From contig CACLHW010000001.1 in assembly GCA_902606835.1 (NCBI GenBank), positions 1-64,000 on the forward strand: DNA of 64,000 bases, given 5' to 3'. The notes beneath the pieces were generated by a model that ran no database searches, was not told the DNA's origin, and saw only the letters and a list, made by a program, of their open reading frames with translations. Source of the DNA: an uncultured Pelagibacteraceae bacterium (GTDB lineage: Bacteria; Pseudomonadota; Alphaproteobacteria; Pelagibacterales; Pelagibacteraceae). The number at the start of each line of letters is the position of its first letter. The stretch's first letter is position 1. This document shows, piece after piece, positions 39,233-53,685 of the stretch. The position numbers and the translations under genes were made by a program.

Positions 39233-40137
39233 ATTTGGTTTCAAAAGCAATGAGTATAAAAAATAAGGTCTCAGGAAAAATTCTATTTGATGAAAGTCTT
39301 TCAAGATATTCATGGTTTAATTTAGGGGGGCCAGCAAAAGTTATATTTAAGCCAAAAAATTTAAATGAACTTTCGTTTTTTTTAAAAAATATAAATGGTT
39401 TTAAAAAAATTTTAGTTTTAGGAGCGGGCTCAAATACTTTAATAAGAGATAATGGTTTTAGTGGAATAGTTATTAAACTTGGTTCGGCCTTCTCTCGCAT
39501 TTCATTATTTGATGAAAACACTATAATAGCCGGCGCGTCTGCTTTCGATAAAGATCTTTCAAATTTTGCCTTTAAAAATTCTGTTTCAGGTTTTGAATTT
39601 TTATCTTGTATTCCCGGAACTATTGGAGGTGGTATTAGAATGAATTCTGGCTGTTATGAGAATGATATATCTAAAATTCTAGTTTCTGTTCAGGCAATGG
39701 ATTTAAATGGGAAAATAAGGATAATTTATTCATCAGATATAAAATTTTCTTACAGAGGATGTAGTTTAGATAATGATCTGCTTTTTATAAGCGCTACATT
39801 TAAAGGTAAAAAAAATAATAAGAAAGATATTCAAAAAAAAATAAATTATTTTGTTGAAAAAAAAAAGAAAGATCAACCATCTAAAATTAAAACTTGTGGT
39901 AGTACATTTAAAAATCCTAAAAACGAAAAAGCTTGGAAACTAATTAAAGAATCAGGATGCGCGGGAATGAAATTTGGAGATGCATATATTTCTGAAAAAC
40001 ACTGCAATTTTTTTGTTAATGGAGGCAAAGCCAAATCTTCTGATCTAGAAAATTTAATAAATCAAGTTAAAGATAAAGTGCTTGATAAAACTGGAATAAA
40101 TCTTGAATTAGAACTTAAAATTGTTGGAGAAAAATAG
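39229..40137 (+). CDS. murB: UDP-N-acetylenolpyruvoylglucosamine reductase
   Basis: MurB reduces UDP-GlcNAc-enolpyruvate to UDP-MurNAc with NADPH and FAD. Starting at the ATG overlapping the murC stop gives 302 residues; an upstream alternative inside murC is discarded. FAD-binding features: SRYSWFNLGGPAKVIF, LGAGSNTLIRDNGFSG, and FEFLSCIPGTIGGGIRMNSGCYE. The catalytic serine region appears as KTCGSTFKNP and the C terminus has SEKHCNFFVNGGKA. The Tyr-loop insertion of type I enzymes is absent, so it looks like the shorter type II form. Confidence 0.95.
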   Translation: MNLVSKAMSIKNKVSGKILFDESLSRYSWFNLGGPAKVIFKPKNLNELSFFLKNINGFKKILVLGAGSNTLIRDNGFSGIVIKLGSAFSRISLFDENTIIAGASAFDKDLSNFAFKNSVSGFEFLSCIPGTIGGGIRMNSGCYENDISKILVSVQAMDLNGKIRIIYSSDIKFSYRGCSLDNDLLFISATFKGKKNNKKDIQKKINYFVEKKKKDQPSKIKTCGSTFKNPKNEKAWKLIKESGCAGMKFGDAYISEKHCNFFVNGGKAKSSDLENLINQVKDKVLDKTGINLELELKIVGEK

Positions 40138-41057
40138 TGAAAAAGTCAGTCGTCATTCTTATGGGAGGAGTATCAGGCGAAAGAGAAATAAGTTTTTTGA
40201 CAGGAAAAGCTTGTTTTAAAGCATTAAAGAATAAGGGATTTAAAGTGAAAGCTTTAGACGCAAAAGGAAATTTTATTGAAAAATTAAAAAAATTACGACC
40301 AAATTTAGTACTCAACGCCCTTCATGGAAAATATGGAGAGGATGGTTTTGTTCAAAGTATACTTGAATCATTGAAAATTCCTTACACACATTCCGGAGTT
40401 TTATCTTCAAGTCTAGCAATGGATAAGCAATTATCCAGAATAATTTTTAAAAAAAAAAAAATAAAGGTACCAAAGTATTTTTTGTTAAAAAATATGGATG
40501 AAAAATACTTAATAAAAAAAATAAAAGATAAAAAAATTAAATTTCCTATAGTCGTAAAACCTGTTAATGAAGGATCAAGCTTAGGTGTCCATATTTGTAA
40601 AAATATTTATCAACTTAAAAATAAATTCAATAAACTTATTAGTAAATATGAAAAAATACTTGTTGAAGAATATATACCTGGAAAAGAAATACAAGCTGCA
40701 GTTATGGGAGAAAAAGTACTTGGAGCCATTGAGTTAGTTCCAAAAAGAGAATTTTATGATTACACTGCCAAATATTCCTCAAAAGCAAAAACAAAACATA
40801 TAATGCCAGCACCTTTAAATAAAAAGAAATATAAAGAGGTGCTTTTTTTAGCAAAGAAAGCCCATAAGGCCTTAGGATGCAGGGGAATAACAAGATCAGA
40901 TTTTAGATATTATAAAAATAAATTTTTTCTACTAGAAACTAATACTCAACCTGGCATGACTAGACTGTCATTAGTTCCTGAAATTGCAAGGTATAATGGA
41001 ATCAGTTTTGAAAATTTAGTACTTTGGATGATTAAAGATGCAAGCTGCAATAGATGA
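40137..41057 (+). CDS. ddl: D-alanine--D-alanine ligase
   Basis: Ddl makes the D-Ala-D-Ala dipeptide used by MurF. The 306-residue ATP-grasp protein shows VILMGGVSGEREISFLTG, LNALHGKYGEDGFVQSIL, YTHSGVLSSSLAMDKQLSR, FPIVVKPVNEGSSLGVHI, EEYIPGKEIQAAVMG, and C-terminal LETNTQPGMTRLSLVPEIA with the Mg-binding residues. The start is GTG at 40137, sharing one base with the murB stop. The stop overlaps the ftsQ ATG. Confidence 0.95.
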   Translation: MKKSVVILMGGVSGEREISFLTGKACFKALKNKGFKVKALDAKGNFIEKLKKLRPNLVLNALHGKYGEDGFVQSILESLKIPYTHSGVLSSSLAMDKQLSRIIFKKKKIKVPKYFLLKNMDEKYLIKKIKDKKIKFPIVVKPVNEGSSLGVHICKNIYQLKNKFNKLISKYEKILVEEYIPGKEIQAAVMGEKVLGAIELVPKREFYDYTAKYSSKAKTKHIMPAPLNKKKYKEVLFLAKKAHKALGCRGITRSDFRYYKNKFFLLETNTQPGMTRLSLVPEIARYNGISFENLVLWMIKDASCNR

Positions 41058-41737
41058 AAAAATTATATAAAATAATTTTATTATTAGCAGTTTTAATTTT
41101 TATATCTACGTATAACCCAAATGAACTTGGATCAAATTTTAAAAATAATTATGATTTTTTTAAAGTACAAAAAATCCTGGTTTTAAATAATACTTTAGTA
41201 AAAAAAAATATAATTAAAAATAAATTAGACCATATATATAAAAAAAATATTTTTTTAATAAAAAGACAAGATGTTGAAGAATCTCTAAAAGAAGTGGATT
41301 TTTTAGAAAAAATTGAAGTTAAAAAAAAGTATCCAAATACAGTAATAATTAAAATTTTTGAGACAAAACCAGTTGGAATTTTGTTCAAAAATAAAGATAA
41401 ATATATAATGGATAATTTAGCTAATTTAATTCTTTTTTATGAGAATTCAAAATTTATAAAACTTCCAAATATTTTTGGTGATGGGGCAGAAAAAGACTTT
41501 CTAAATTTTTTTGATAAGCTTAATGTTAATAAGTTTCCAAAGGAAGAAATTAAAAATTTTTTTTACTTTAGAATAGGTAGATGGGACTTAGAATTGGTAA
41601 ATAACAAAACGATTAAATTTCCGCATAATGTAAAAAATGATGTTATAAAAAAATCTATAGAATTGCTACAACGTAAAGATTTTCAAAACTATAATATTAT
41701 TGATTTACGGATAGATGGTAAGATAATAGTTGAGTAA
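41054..41737 (+). CDS. ftsQ: Division protein FtsQ
   Basis: FtsQ is the bitopic hub of the FtsQLB subcomplex. The 227 residues have a short cytoplasmic tail, one N-terminal transmembrane segment (about 5-21), then a POTRA-like domain: VQKILVLNNTLVKKNIIKNKL, EESLKEVDFLEKIEVKKKYPNTVIIKIFETKPVGI, and a beta domain ending in NIIDLRIDGKIIVE. Identification rests on this architecture and on the position between ddl and ftsA. The cytoplasmic tail is shorter than in many alphaproteobacteria. Confidence 0.9.
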   Translation: MKKLYKIILLLAVLIFISTYNPNELGSNFKNNYDFFKVQKILVLNNTLVKKNIIKNKLDHIYKKNIFLIKRQDVEESLKEVDFLEKIEVKKKYPNTVIIKIFETKPVGILFKNKDKYIMDNLANLILFYENSKFIKLPNIFGDGAEKDFLNFFDKLNVNKFPKEEIKNFFYFRIGRWDLELVNNKTIKFPHNVKNDVIKKSIELLQRKDFQNYNIIDLRIDGKIIVE

Positions 41738-42969
41738 TGAATCTTGAAGATCCAATAGGAATAATAGAATTAGGCAATACAAATTTGCAATGCCTTATTT
41801 TTAAAGTCGACAAAAATAATAATACAGAAATACTATCAACATCTACAACTCCTTCAGAAGGAATAAATAATGATGTGATAACTAATTTAGCCAAAGCTTC
41901 CAATGCAATTAGATTGTCAATAAGTACAGCTGAAAAAAAAGCAAAAACTTCTCTTAAAAAAATTAATGTGATCTTGGAACAACCAGATTTTTTATGTACT
42001 AAATTTTCAAAACATAAAAAAATTGATAAGTCTAAAATACACAGACACGATATTGAATTTTTATTAAATGAGGCAAAAAAACAATTAATTCTGAATGATA
42101 AGAATCAATCAATAATTCATATATTTAATCATAACTATATTGTAGACGGAAAAATTTTTGTTGAAGAGCCCATAGATGTTTTTGCAGATACATTAAGCCA
42201 TGAGATGACTTTTATTACAGCTCCAAAAAATAATTTAAAAAATATAAATCAAGTTTTTGATGATTGCGACATAGAAGTTGAAAGATTAATTTCGCGCACT
42301 TTTACGTTAGGAGTAAAATTATTAAGCATAGGAGAATTGCAAACAGGTTCTGCATTAATTAGTTTGGGAAATAAAAAAATTAGTTTAGGTTTATTCAAAA
42401 ATTTAGCACTGGTACATTCAGCAACTATACCTGTCGGTACTGATTATATTTCAAATGATATTTCAAAAGTATGTTCATTAAATTTTAATGAGGCGGAAAT
42501 TATAAAAGAAAATATTGATTTTTCATTTCAAAATAATGAAAAGCTCTTTGATAAAAATAATTATCTCAATGAATCATATTTTTTAGATTCTAACTATAGA
42601 AAAATTAGTAAAAATTTAATTATAAATGTGATTAAGGCAAGATTAGATGAAATTTTTGAAATGTTAAAAAAACAATTAATTGTTCCTGACTTAAAGTTAA
42701 ATTCAGGATTAAATATTTTATTATCAATTGATGGAACTAATTTAATTAATTTAGAAAAATATTGTGAAAATATTTTTAAAACTAATATTAAAAAATTTAA
42801 AAAAAATGAAAATGAGAATGACAATTATTTGGAGAATAATTTTGCTTCATTATTGGGAGCTATTAAAATTATTAGAGATGGATGGGAGACAGAAGCTATA
42901 CCTGAGTTTAGGGAAAAAAATATTGATAAAATAGGCTTTTTTGGCAAATTTTTTGGTAAGCTTAAATAA
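41737..42969 (+). CDS. ftsA: Divergent division protein FtsA
   Basis: FtsA is the actin-like anchor tethering FtsZ to the membrane. The 410 residues are divergent but recognisable: IGIIELGNTNLQCLIFKV corresponds to the phosphate-1 loop, HIFNHNYIVDGK to the 1C-domain region, GSALISLGNKKISLGLFKNLALVHSATIPVGTDYISNDIS to phosphate-2 and the pre-helix segment, and the last residues GFFGKFFGKLK form the amphipathic membrane-targeting helix. The ATP motifs depart from the usual DxG pattern (ELGN, SLGN), so nucleotide binding may be altered. It is followed by lpxC, not ftsZ. Confidence 0.88.
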   Translation: MNLEDPIGIIELGNTNLQCLIFKVDKNNNTEILSTSTTPSEGINNDVITNLAKASNAIRLSISTAEKKAKTSLKKINVILEQPDFLCTKFSKHKKIDKSKIHRHDIEFLLNEAKKQLILNDKNQSIIHIFNHNYIVDGKIFVEEPIDVFADTLSHEMTFITAPKNNLKNINQVFDDCDIEVERLISRTFTLGVKLLSIGELQTGSALISLGNKKISLGLFKNLALVHSATIPVGTDYISNDISKVCSLNFNEAEIIKENIDFSFQNNEKLFDKNNYLNESYFLDSNYRKISKNLIINVIKARLDEIFEMLKKQLIVPDLKLNSGLNILLSIDGTNLINLEKYCENIFKTNIKKFKKNENENDNYLENNFASLLGAIKIIRDGWETEAIPEFREKNIDKIGFFGKFFGKLK

Positions 42970-43046
42970 AAAAAAGCCCTGTATTCTTTAGTAACATAAG
43001 TTGTCTTCCAAGAATATTTAACCTTTTGTATATAATTTCTATCGAG

Positions 43047-43967
43047 ATGAATTTACAAAAAACAATTAAAGAAACAGTAGAACTTGAAGGCGTAGGTCTA
43101 CACAATGGTATAAAAGTAAATCTTTCATTAAAACCAGCTCAAGTAAATTCAGGAATCGTATTTAAAAGAACAGATGTTGATTTTCATAAAAGCATAATAG
43201 AAGCAAATTATAAAAATGTAAATTCACCAGTACTTTGCACCAAAATAAAAAATTCTTACGGAATTTCGGTTTCAACAATAGAACATTTAATGGCAGTTTT
43301 TTATGGAGAGGGCATAGATAATGTGCTTGTAGAAATTGATGCTCCAGAAGTTCCAATAATGGATGGATCTTCTTTTGATTTTGTTGAAGCAATCAGATCA
43401 GTAGGGACTTTAGATCAAAATGAAAATAAAAAATTTATTAAAGTTCTTAAAAAGGTTGAAATAAAAAATGGATCAAAACAAATTTCAATTGAACCTCTTG
43501 ATAAAGATTTAATAATTGATTTTGAAATAGTATATAAAAATCCTTTAATTAGGACTCGAAGAAAAGCATTTAAATTAAGCAATGGAGACTTGACTGCTAT
43601 TTATAATTCTAAAACATTTTGTTTATATGAGGATATAGATCAAATAAAAAGCCAGGGATTGGCCAAAGGCGGCTCCTTGGAAAACGCTATAGTAGTTAAA
43701 GAAAACAAAATATTAAATGAAGATGGGCTACGATATAGAGATGAGTTTGTAAATCATAAAATATTAGATTGTTTAGGCGATTTAATGCTTTCAGGATATA
43801 GAATTTTTGGTCACGTTAAAACTTCGCAGGGAGGACATCAGTTAACCAATGTTTTGTTAAGGGATTTTTTGTCCAACAAATCAAATTGGGAATTTGATAC
43901 GTTTGGAGCAAAACAAAAAGATAATAAAAACAATACATACTCAAGTCCAGCAGCTGTTAATGCATAA
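43047..43967 (+). CDS. lpxC: UDP-3-O-acyl-N-acetylglucosamine deacetylase
   Basis: LpxC carries out the committed zinc-dependent step of lipid A synthesis. Using the ATG at 43047 gives 306 residues starting MNLQKTIKETVELEGVGLHNG. Zinc ligands are visible as His80 in STIEHLMAVFYGEG and the His/Asp of NHKILDCLGDL; the catalytic His is in SQGGHQLTN. Presence of LpxC shows a lipopolysaccharide-type outer membrane. A TATATAAT element just upstream and the 77-bp gap after ftsA suggest it may have its own promoter. Confidence 0.96.
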   Translation: MNLQKTIKETVELEGVGLHNGIKVNLSLKPAQVNSGIVFKRTDVDFHKSIIEANYKNVNSPVLCTKIKNSYGISVSTIEHLMAVFYGEGIDNVLVEIDAPEVPIMDGSSFDFVEAIRSVGTLDQNENKKFIKVLKKVEIKNGSKQISIEPLDKDLIIDFEIVYKNPLIRTRRKAFKLSNGDLTAIYNSKTFCLYEDIDQIKSQGLAKGGSLENAIVVKENKILNEDGLRYRDEFVNHKILDCLGDLMLSGYRIFGHVKTSQGGHQLTNVLLRDFLSNKSNWEFDTFGAKQKDNKNNTYSSPAAVNA

Positions 43968-44030
43968 ATAAACACTCACAAAGAAAATTGTAATAGTCAA
44001 ATATTTTGATAAAATCTCAATTTATCTAAA

Positions 44031-44858
44031 ATGTTAAAAAATTTATTAATTTTGTTTTTGTCAATTTCTTTATTATTTTCCTGTTCAAAAAAGGAAGTTC
44101 AAGAAGTTGATGAACCAACCGATACAGAAATTGGAATGGCTCTTTACGAAGAGGCTGTCCAAGCTCTTAAAGAAGGGGATGCATTCTACGCAGGAAAAAA
44201 ATTTAAAGAAGCTGAAAGTTTAATGACAAAATATACATGGGCAAGTAAAGCTAGCTTAATGGCTAATTACGCAGAGTATAGTAGAAGTGCTTATTCAAAC
44301 GCAATATTTGGATTAGAAAGACATTTAAATAATTATCCAGCTGACGAAAATTTACCTTATGTACATTACTTAATTGCTATTTGTTACTACGAACAAATAT
44401 TAGATGAAAAAAAAGATTTAGCTCCATTATTGAAAGCCAAAGAAAAATTTGAATTTGTGATGGAAAATTATCCAGATACAGATTATGGAACAGATGCAAG
44501 ATTTAAAATTGATTTAATTATAGACCAGCTAGCAGCTAAAGAAATGTCAGTAGCTAGATTTTATATGAAAACTGAAAAATGGATACCAGCACTTAATAGG
44601 CTTAAAACTGTGGTAGACGAGTATGATACAACGATATTTGTTGAAGAAGCTTTACATAGACTAGTGGAAGTTTATTACAGGCTTGGACTTGAAGAAGAAG
44701 CTAAGCAAGCAGCATCAATTTTAGGATATAACTATCAATCTGGGGAATGGTATGAAAGAAGTTACAAAGTATTTAACAAAAAATATAAAACTAAAAAACT
44801 AAAAAAACAAAAAGAAATGGGAATAATAAGAAAAAAAATAAAGAGCCTTTTCGAGTAA
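44031..44858 (+). CDS. bamD: Outer-membrane assembly lipoprotein BamD
   Basis: BamD is the essential TPR lipoprotein of the BAM complex, which inserts beta-barrel proteins. The 275 residues begin with a lipoprotein signal whose lipobox LLFSC places the lipidated Cys at 18. TPR pairs follow: MALYEEAVQALKEGDAFYAGKKFKEAE, NAIFGLERHLNNYPADENLPYVHYLIAICYYEQI, KFEFVMENYPDTDYGTDARFKIDLI, and MKTEKWIPALNRLKTVVDEY. The DEKKDLAPLLKAKEKFEFVM stretch is characteristic. It likely assembles the autotransporter encoded at the window end among other proteins. Confidence 0.93.
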   Translation: MLKNLLILFLSISLLFSCSKKEVQEVDEPTDTEIGMALYEEAVQALKEGDAFYAGKKFKEAESLMTKYTWASKASLMANYAEYSRSAYSNAIFGLERHLNNYPADENLPYVHYLIAICYYEQILDEKKDLAPLLKAKEKFEFVMENYPDTDYGTDARFKIDLIIDQLAAKEMSVARFYMKTEKWIPALNRLKTVVDEYDTTIFVEEALHRLVEVYYRLGLEEEAKQAASILGYNYQSGEWYERSYKVFNKKYKTKKLKKQKEMGIIRKKIKSLFE

Positions 44859-48595
<3,737 letters not shown>

Positions 48596-48599
<4 letters not shown>

Positions 48600-50635
48600 T
48601 TAATTTTTTTTAATTTTTTTTTCTGTAATCTGGCCCAACCAGGACTTCTTATACCTTCATTATAATCTATATCTTGGTTAAAAAAGAAATCATCACTATT
48701 TTGTTCTTTTATATCTTCTTTTTTTATATTTTCTTCTGGTAGCTCATCTATAAATCTAGAAGCTAAGGATTCAACCCAGTCTCCCCTATACATTCTACTA
48801 ATTACAAAAGATATAAAAGATTCTTTTTTAGCTCTAGTTAACCCAACATAAGCGAGTCGTCTTTCTTCTTCTAAAGCTAAATCACCTTTTTCCTCCAAAG
48901 ATTTTTGATGAGGAAACAAACCTTCTTCCCATCCTGGCAAAAAAACAGCATCGAACTCTAAACCTTTGGCTGCATGCATCGTCATTAAATTAACTTTCTC
49001 GCCTTCCCAATCTTGATCTATTGAGGTAGCTAAAGCGACATGTTCTAAAAATCCTTGAAGATTATCAAAGTCGTGCATTCCTCTAATTAATTCTTTTAAA
49101 TTTTCTAACCTTCCTTCACTTTCTAAATCTTTTTTATCCTTTAACATTTTTGAATAACCTGATTCATCTAATATAATTTCCATTAATTCAAAATGTTTTT
49201 TTTCCTTTAAGTCACCTCTCCATTTATTAAATAGATTTAATATTTTTGTTAATTCTATTTTTGTTTTAGGTTTAATCTTATTTAATTGTAAAAGTTCAAG
49301 AGCAGAATCTTCCAAAGATTTTTTTTCTTTTCTTCCCCAATTATGCAATTGTTTCAAAGTTGTATCTCCAATTGATCTTTTTGGTACGTTGATTATTCTT
49401 TCAAAGGCCAGATCATCATTTTTTTGATTAACTATTCTTAAAAAGGCTACACTATCCTTAATCTCCGCTCTTTCGTAGAATTTGGTTCCTCCTATTACTC
49501 TATAACCCATTCCAATTTTAAGAAATCTTTCTTCAAACTCCCGGGTTTGAAAAATTGCTCTGACCAAAATAGCTGTATTATTTAATGAGTACTTTTTTTT
49601 TAGTTTTTTTTCAATAACATCACTAATTCCGATAGCTTCTTCTCTTCCATTTTTATAACAAGTTAGTTTTACTCGCTCCCCATCTTTGCTATCTGTCCAT
49701 AGTTTTTTTCCTAATCTATCGCTATTTTTTGAAATTAATCCAGAAGCAGCACCAAGAATATTTTGCGTTGATCTATAATTTTGTTCAAGCTTTATGATTT
49801 TTGTATTTTTGTAAGTTTTACTAAAGTCTAAGAAATTTCTTATTTCAGCACCTCTCCAGCTATAAATTGATTGATCATCATCACCTACACAACAAATATT
49901 ATAGTTCTTTTTAGCTAGGAGATTAAGCCATTTACTTTGTATGTAATTAGAATCTTGGTATTCATCTACCAAAATGTATTTAAAATTGTTTAAGTATAGT
50001 TCCAGTATATCAGAATTATTTTCAAACATGGTAACGCAATGTAAAATTAGATCACCAAAGTCACAAGAATTTAAAATTTTAAGTCTTTCTTGATAAAATT
50101 TATAAATTTTTAAAATAGCTTTTTCCAGTGGCACTCCTTTTTTTGCAACCACATCTTTAGGCAGCAAGCCTTTATTTTTCCACTGATTAATTAAACTAAG
50201 AATAAATTGAGGAGCGACTTTTTTTATGTCTATATTTTCAGCCTTACATATATTTTTTAATAATCTTAATTGGTCTTCTTGATCAATAATTGTAAACTGT
50301 GAATTTAATCCAACTGCTTCTGCATGTCTTCTTAAAAGTTTTGCACTAACAGAATGGAAAGTTCCAAGCCAAGGTAAAGATGCTACCTTTTCATTTAAAA
50401 GATTTGTAATACGATTTTGCATTTCTCTAGCCGCCTTATTTGTAAAAGTGACGCAGAGAATCTGATTGGGCCATGCTTTTTTTTCTTTAATTAAATGTAC
50501 TACTCTTGTAGTCAATACTTTAGTTTTGCCAGATCCTGCGCCAGCCACAATTAAACACGGACCATCAAGATTTATTATTGCTTCTTTTTGATTATTGTTT
50601 AAGTTGCTTAAATAATTTTTTTTGATAATTTCCAT
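48596..50635 (-). CDS. uvrD: UvrD/PcrA-type superfamily 1 DNA helicase
   Basis: This 3'-5' helicase acts in excision repair, mismatch repair and recombination control. Over 679 residues it contains all SF1 motifs: LNNNQKEAIINLDGPCLIVAGAGSGKT split as Q-motif and Walker A (from about 12), TFTNKAAREM, LVDEYQDSN, CVGDDDQSIYSWRGA, LEQNYRST, MTMHAAKGLEFDAVFL, and EERRLAYVGLTRAK. The C-terminal tail after about 640 is acidic then basic. It is divergent from the AsmA-like gene with only 34 bp between and heads the uvrD-pepP pair. Confidence 0.96.
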
Positions 50636-50669
50636 TAAATTTGTACTTTATAAATTTAAATTAAATTAA

Positions 50670-52292
50670 ATGAAATACATCAATTTTAAAAGATATAAGT
50701 TTTCCACAGCAGTTAAAGCTTTAAATGCATTTATATATGATTTTACTAAAATTTTAAAAATAACAGGTTTTAAAAAAATTTATAAGCTTATAGAAATAAA
50801 AAAACTTAATTTCAGCAAAATTACAAAATATTTTGAAATAAAAAATTATAATATTAATTTTTTAAAAAAAATTGATTTTTTTAGTTCAAATTTCTTTATT
50901 ATACATCTTCCAATTGCAATTTTATTTTTTGGTTTTTTGTACCTTGCTATACCAGTATTTTACAAATATGAAAAATCAAATATCGAAAATATAATATGTA
51001 AAAAAAATAATATACAATGTAAAATACAAGGAAATATTAAATATAGATTCTTTCCCACTCCAAGATTAAAAATTAAAAATTTAATAATTAATGAAACTAA
51101 AGAAAAAAAACGTATTTTTTTAACCGTTGATCATGCTTTAATAAAACTTTCTTTTAAAAATTTGCTGGCCAAGGAAAAACATCGTTTTGTAAAAATAGAA
51201 TTAAACCAATATGAATCAAACATAGATTTAAAAAATTTTAAAAAATATAATAATATTTTAAATCAAAAAATTGATTTAATTCCAGTAAGATTTAAAAATG
51301 GAAGAATTCAATTTTTTGAAGGAGAAGAATATATAGCATCGATTACAAAAGCCAATATAGAGATTAACTTTGAAGATAATTCTGTAGATGCAGAATTAAA
51401 AGGTAAATTTTTAAACGACGATATTTTTATCGATTTATTTAGGGAAAATATAAAGAAAAAAATTCAAACCGATTTGATATTAAAAATGTCAAATTTAAAT
51501 TTTTTAACAAAAGCTAACTTTTATAAATCTGAAAATAAAAAGGATGAAATAAATGGTAATTTTTTAGTAAAAAAAGATAAAAATAAAATTACAGGAATTT
51601 TTAATTACAAAAATAATGAAATAACTATCAATAAATCAAATATAAGAAATGCTTTTATCGACGGTAAGATCGAGGGTCAAATTAAATTATTACCTTATTT
51701 TGATTTTAACTTAGATTTAAATTTAAATAGTATAAATTTTACAAAACTATACAATTATTTTTTGTCTTTGGATGAAGAAAAGCAAAAAAAATTATTTAAG
51801 ATTAGCGAGAAAATTAATGGAAAGTTAAACTTTTCAGCAGATAAAGTCTACTCCAAGCATAATTTAGTAAATTCATTTGAATCACGTTTAAAATTTTATA
51901 ATGGAAATTTAAAAATGGAACAATTTTTAGTAAATTTAGGCAAATTAGGTGCAGCTGATATATTAGGTCTAATAAGCAAAGATAAAAAATATACTAATCT
52001 AAAGTTTGAAAGCAATATATTTGTTGATAATGAAAAAAAATTTAAAAGCAAGTTTGGTATTTATGATATTGAAAAAATCTCTCCAAACTTATTTGTATCT
52101 GGTAGCATAGATTTAGAAAATGCTAGAGCAAGTTTTTATGAAATATTTGATGATGAAAAACTTAGCAACGAGAATATTAATTTTATTGAATCCGAATTTA
52201 ATGATTTAATGTTAGATAATGGGTTTTCAAATTTATTTAACTTTCAAAAATTTAAGGTTTTTTTAAAATCAGCAATAGATGAAAAAAGTTAG
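50670..52292 (+). CDS. AsmA-family protein
   Basis: A 540-residue AsmA/TamB-like protein: a long basic N-terminal cytoplasmic tail (about 70 residues), one transmembrane segment (about 76-98, LPIAILFFGFLYLAIPVFY), then a periplasmic beta-rich region with CKIQGNIKYRFFPTPRLKIKNL and a C-terminal ENGSFESRLKFYNG-type part ending in IESEFNDLMLDNGF. Such proteins form lipid-transporting bridges between membranes. The 70-residue tail is longer than usual and the protein is very rich in Lys, Asn and Ile. It ends one base before the stop of fumC, which converges. Confidence 0.8.
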   Translation: MKYINFKRYKFSTAVKALNAFIYDFTKILKITGFKKIYKLIEIKKLNFSKITKYFEIKNYNINFLKKIDFFSSNFFIIHLPIAILFFGFLYLAIPVFYKYEKSNIENIICKKNNIQCKIQGNIKYRFFPTPRLKIKNLIINETKEKKRIFLTVDHALIKLSFKNLLAKEKHRFVKIELNQYESNIDLKNFKKYNNILNQKIDLIPVRFKNGRIQFFEGEEYIASITKANIEINFEDNSVDAELKGKFLNDDIFIDLFRENIKKKIQTDLILKMSNLNFLTKANFYKSENKKDEINGNFLVKKDKNKITGIFNYKNNEITINKSNIRNAFIDGKIEGQIKLLPYFDFNLDLNLNSINFTKLYNYFLSLDEEKQKKLFKISEKINGKLNFSADKVYSKHNLVNSFESRLKFYNGNLKMEQFLVNLGKLGAADILGLISKDKKYTNLKFESNIFVDNEKKFKSKFGIYDIEKISPNLFVSGSIDLENARASFYEIFDDEKLSNENINFIESEFNDLMLDNGFSNLFNFQKFKVFLKSAIDEKS

Positions 52293-52293
52293 T

Positions 52294-53682
52294 TTAATTT
52301 GGCTTTATCATTTTTTTTGGATCTACAATTTTATCATAATCTTTACTGCTAATTAATCCAGATTTAATAGATTCTTCTTTTAAAGTTGTTCCATTTTTGT
52401 GTGCGTTTTTTGCAATCATAGCAGCGTTGTCATATCCAACTTTTGGCGACAAAGCTGTTACCAACATTAAAGAGTTATCTAAAAATTTTTTAATTCTTTT
52501 TTTGTCTGCTTTTAATCCCTTTACACAAAAATTTGCAAAACTTTTAGAAGAGTCCGCCATGATATGTATAGATTGCAATATGTTGTGAATAATTAAAGGC
52601 TTAAATACATTTAATTCAAAATGACCATGGGAACCAGCCATTGTTATTCCATTATGGTTTCCAATAACTTTTACACAAACCATTGTCACAGCTTCACATT
52701 GTGTGGGATTTATTTTTCCAGGCATGATTGACGATCCAGGCTCATTTTCTGGCAAAATAAGTTCTCCATAACCAGCTCTTGGTCCCGAACCTAAAAACCT
52801 AATATCATTTGCTATTTTCATTAAGCAAACTGCAGTTGTATTCATTGTGCCAGAAAAATTTACTATTGAATCATGAGCTGCTAATGAGGCAAATTTATTT
52901 TTTGAAGGTTTAAATGGTAATTTTGTCATTTTTTTTAATTCTTTAACTATTTTTTTATCAAAACCTTTTTTTGTATTTAAACCTGTTCCCACAGCTGTCC
53001 CTCCTTGTGCAAGAAAATATATTTCACCAAGTGCGTACTCTATTCTACTTATACATTTGCTTAGTTGTGCGTGATATCCTGAAAATTCTTGTCCTAAAGT
53101 AATTGGAGTTGCATCCTGAAGATGTGTTCTTCCAACTTTTATAATTTTATTAAATTCTTTAGATTTTTTTTTTAAATAATGATTAAGCAATTTTAAAGAA
53201 GGAAGTAATTTTCCCGTAGCCCTTATTGCTATTGATATGTGCATTGCTGTTGGAAATACATCGTTAGTTGATTGAGATTTATTTACATGGTCATTTGGAT
53301 GCACAGGTTTTTTACTTCCAATTTTACCTCTCAAAAGTTCTATTGCTCTATTTGAAATTACTTCGTTGACATTCATATTTGTTTGAGTACCAGAGCCAGT
53401 TTGCCAAACTTTTAAAGGAAAGTGATCCTTATGTTTTCCTGAAATAATTTCATCTGCTACTTTAATAATTACCTTGCTGATTTTTTTATCAATATCACCG
53501 TTTTTTGCATTAACTATTGCAGCGGCTTTTTTAATCATAGCAATTGACTTAATTACAATGGGCCTTACTAAAAAATCTCCAATATCAAAATATTTATTTG
53601 ATCTCTGTGTGCTCGCGCCCCAATATTTGTGAGCAGGCACTTTGATTTTTCCCAACGAATCAAACTCTGTTCTAAATTTCAT
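52294..53682 (-). CDS. fumC: Fumarate hydratase class II
   Basis: FumC interconverts fumarate and malate in the TCA cycle. The 462-residue enzyme shows the superfamily signature [57 protein letters not shown], and [20 protein letters not shown] (with the catalytic His), as well as [12 protein letters not shown]. All are intact. It shares the strand with the twin-TM gene upstream, 3 bp away, and is probably co-transcribed with it. Confidence 0.97.
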   Translation of the reverse strand: MKFRTEFDSLGKIKVPAHKYWGASTQRSNKYFDIGDFLVRPIVIKSIAMIKKAAAIVNAKNGDIDKKISKVIIKVADEIISGKHKDHFPLKVWQTGSGTQTNMNVNEVISNRAIELLRGKIGSKKPVHPNDHVNKSQSTNDVFPTAMHISIAIRATGKLLPSLKLLNHYLKKKSKEFNKIIKVGRTHLQDATPITLGQEFSGYHAQLSKCISRIEYALGEIYFLAQGGTAVGTGLNTKKGFDKKIVKELKKMTKLPFKPSKNKFASLAAHDSIVNFSGTMNTTAVCLMKIANDIRFLGSGPRAGYGELILPENEPGSSIMPGKINPTQCEAVTMVCVKVIGNHNGITMAGSHGHFELNVFKPLIIHNILQSIHIMADSSKSFANFCVKGLKADKKRIKKFLDNSLMLVTALSPKVGYDNAAMIAKNAHKNGTTLKEESIKSGLISSKDYDKIVDPKKMIKPN

Positions 53683-53685
53683 ACC

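Noticed and set aside
42970-43046. Intrinsic terminator between ftsA and lpxC
   Set aside because: The A-rich stretch after ftsA is not preceded or followed by a stable hairpin.
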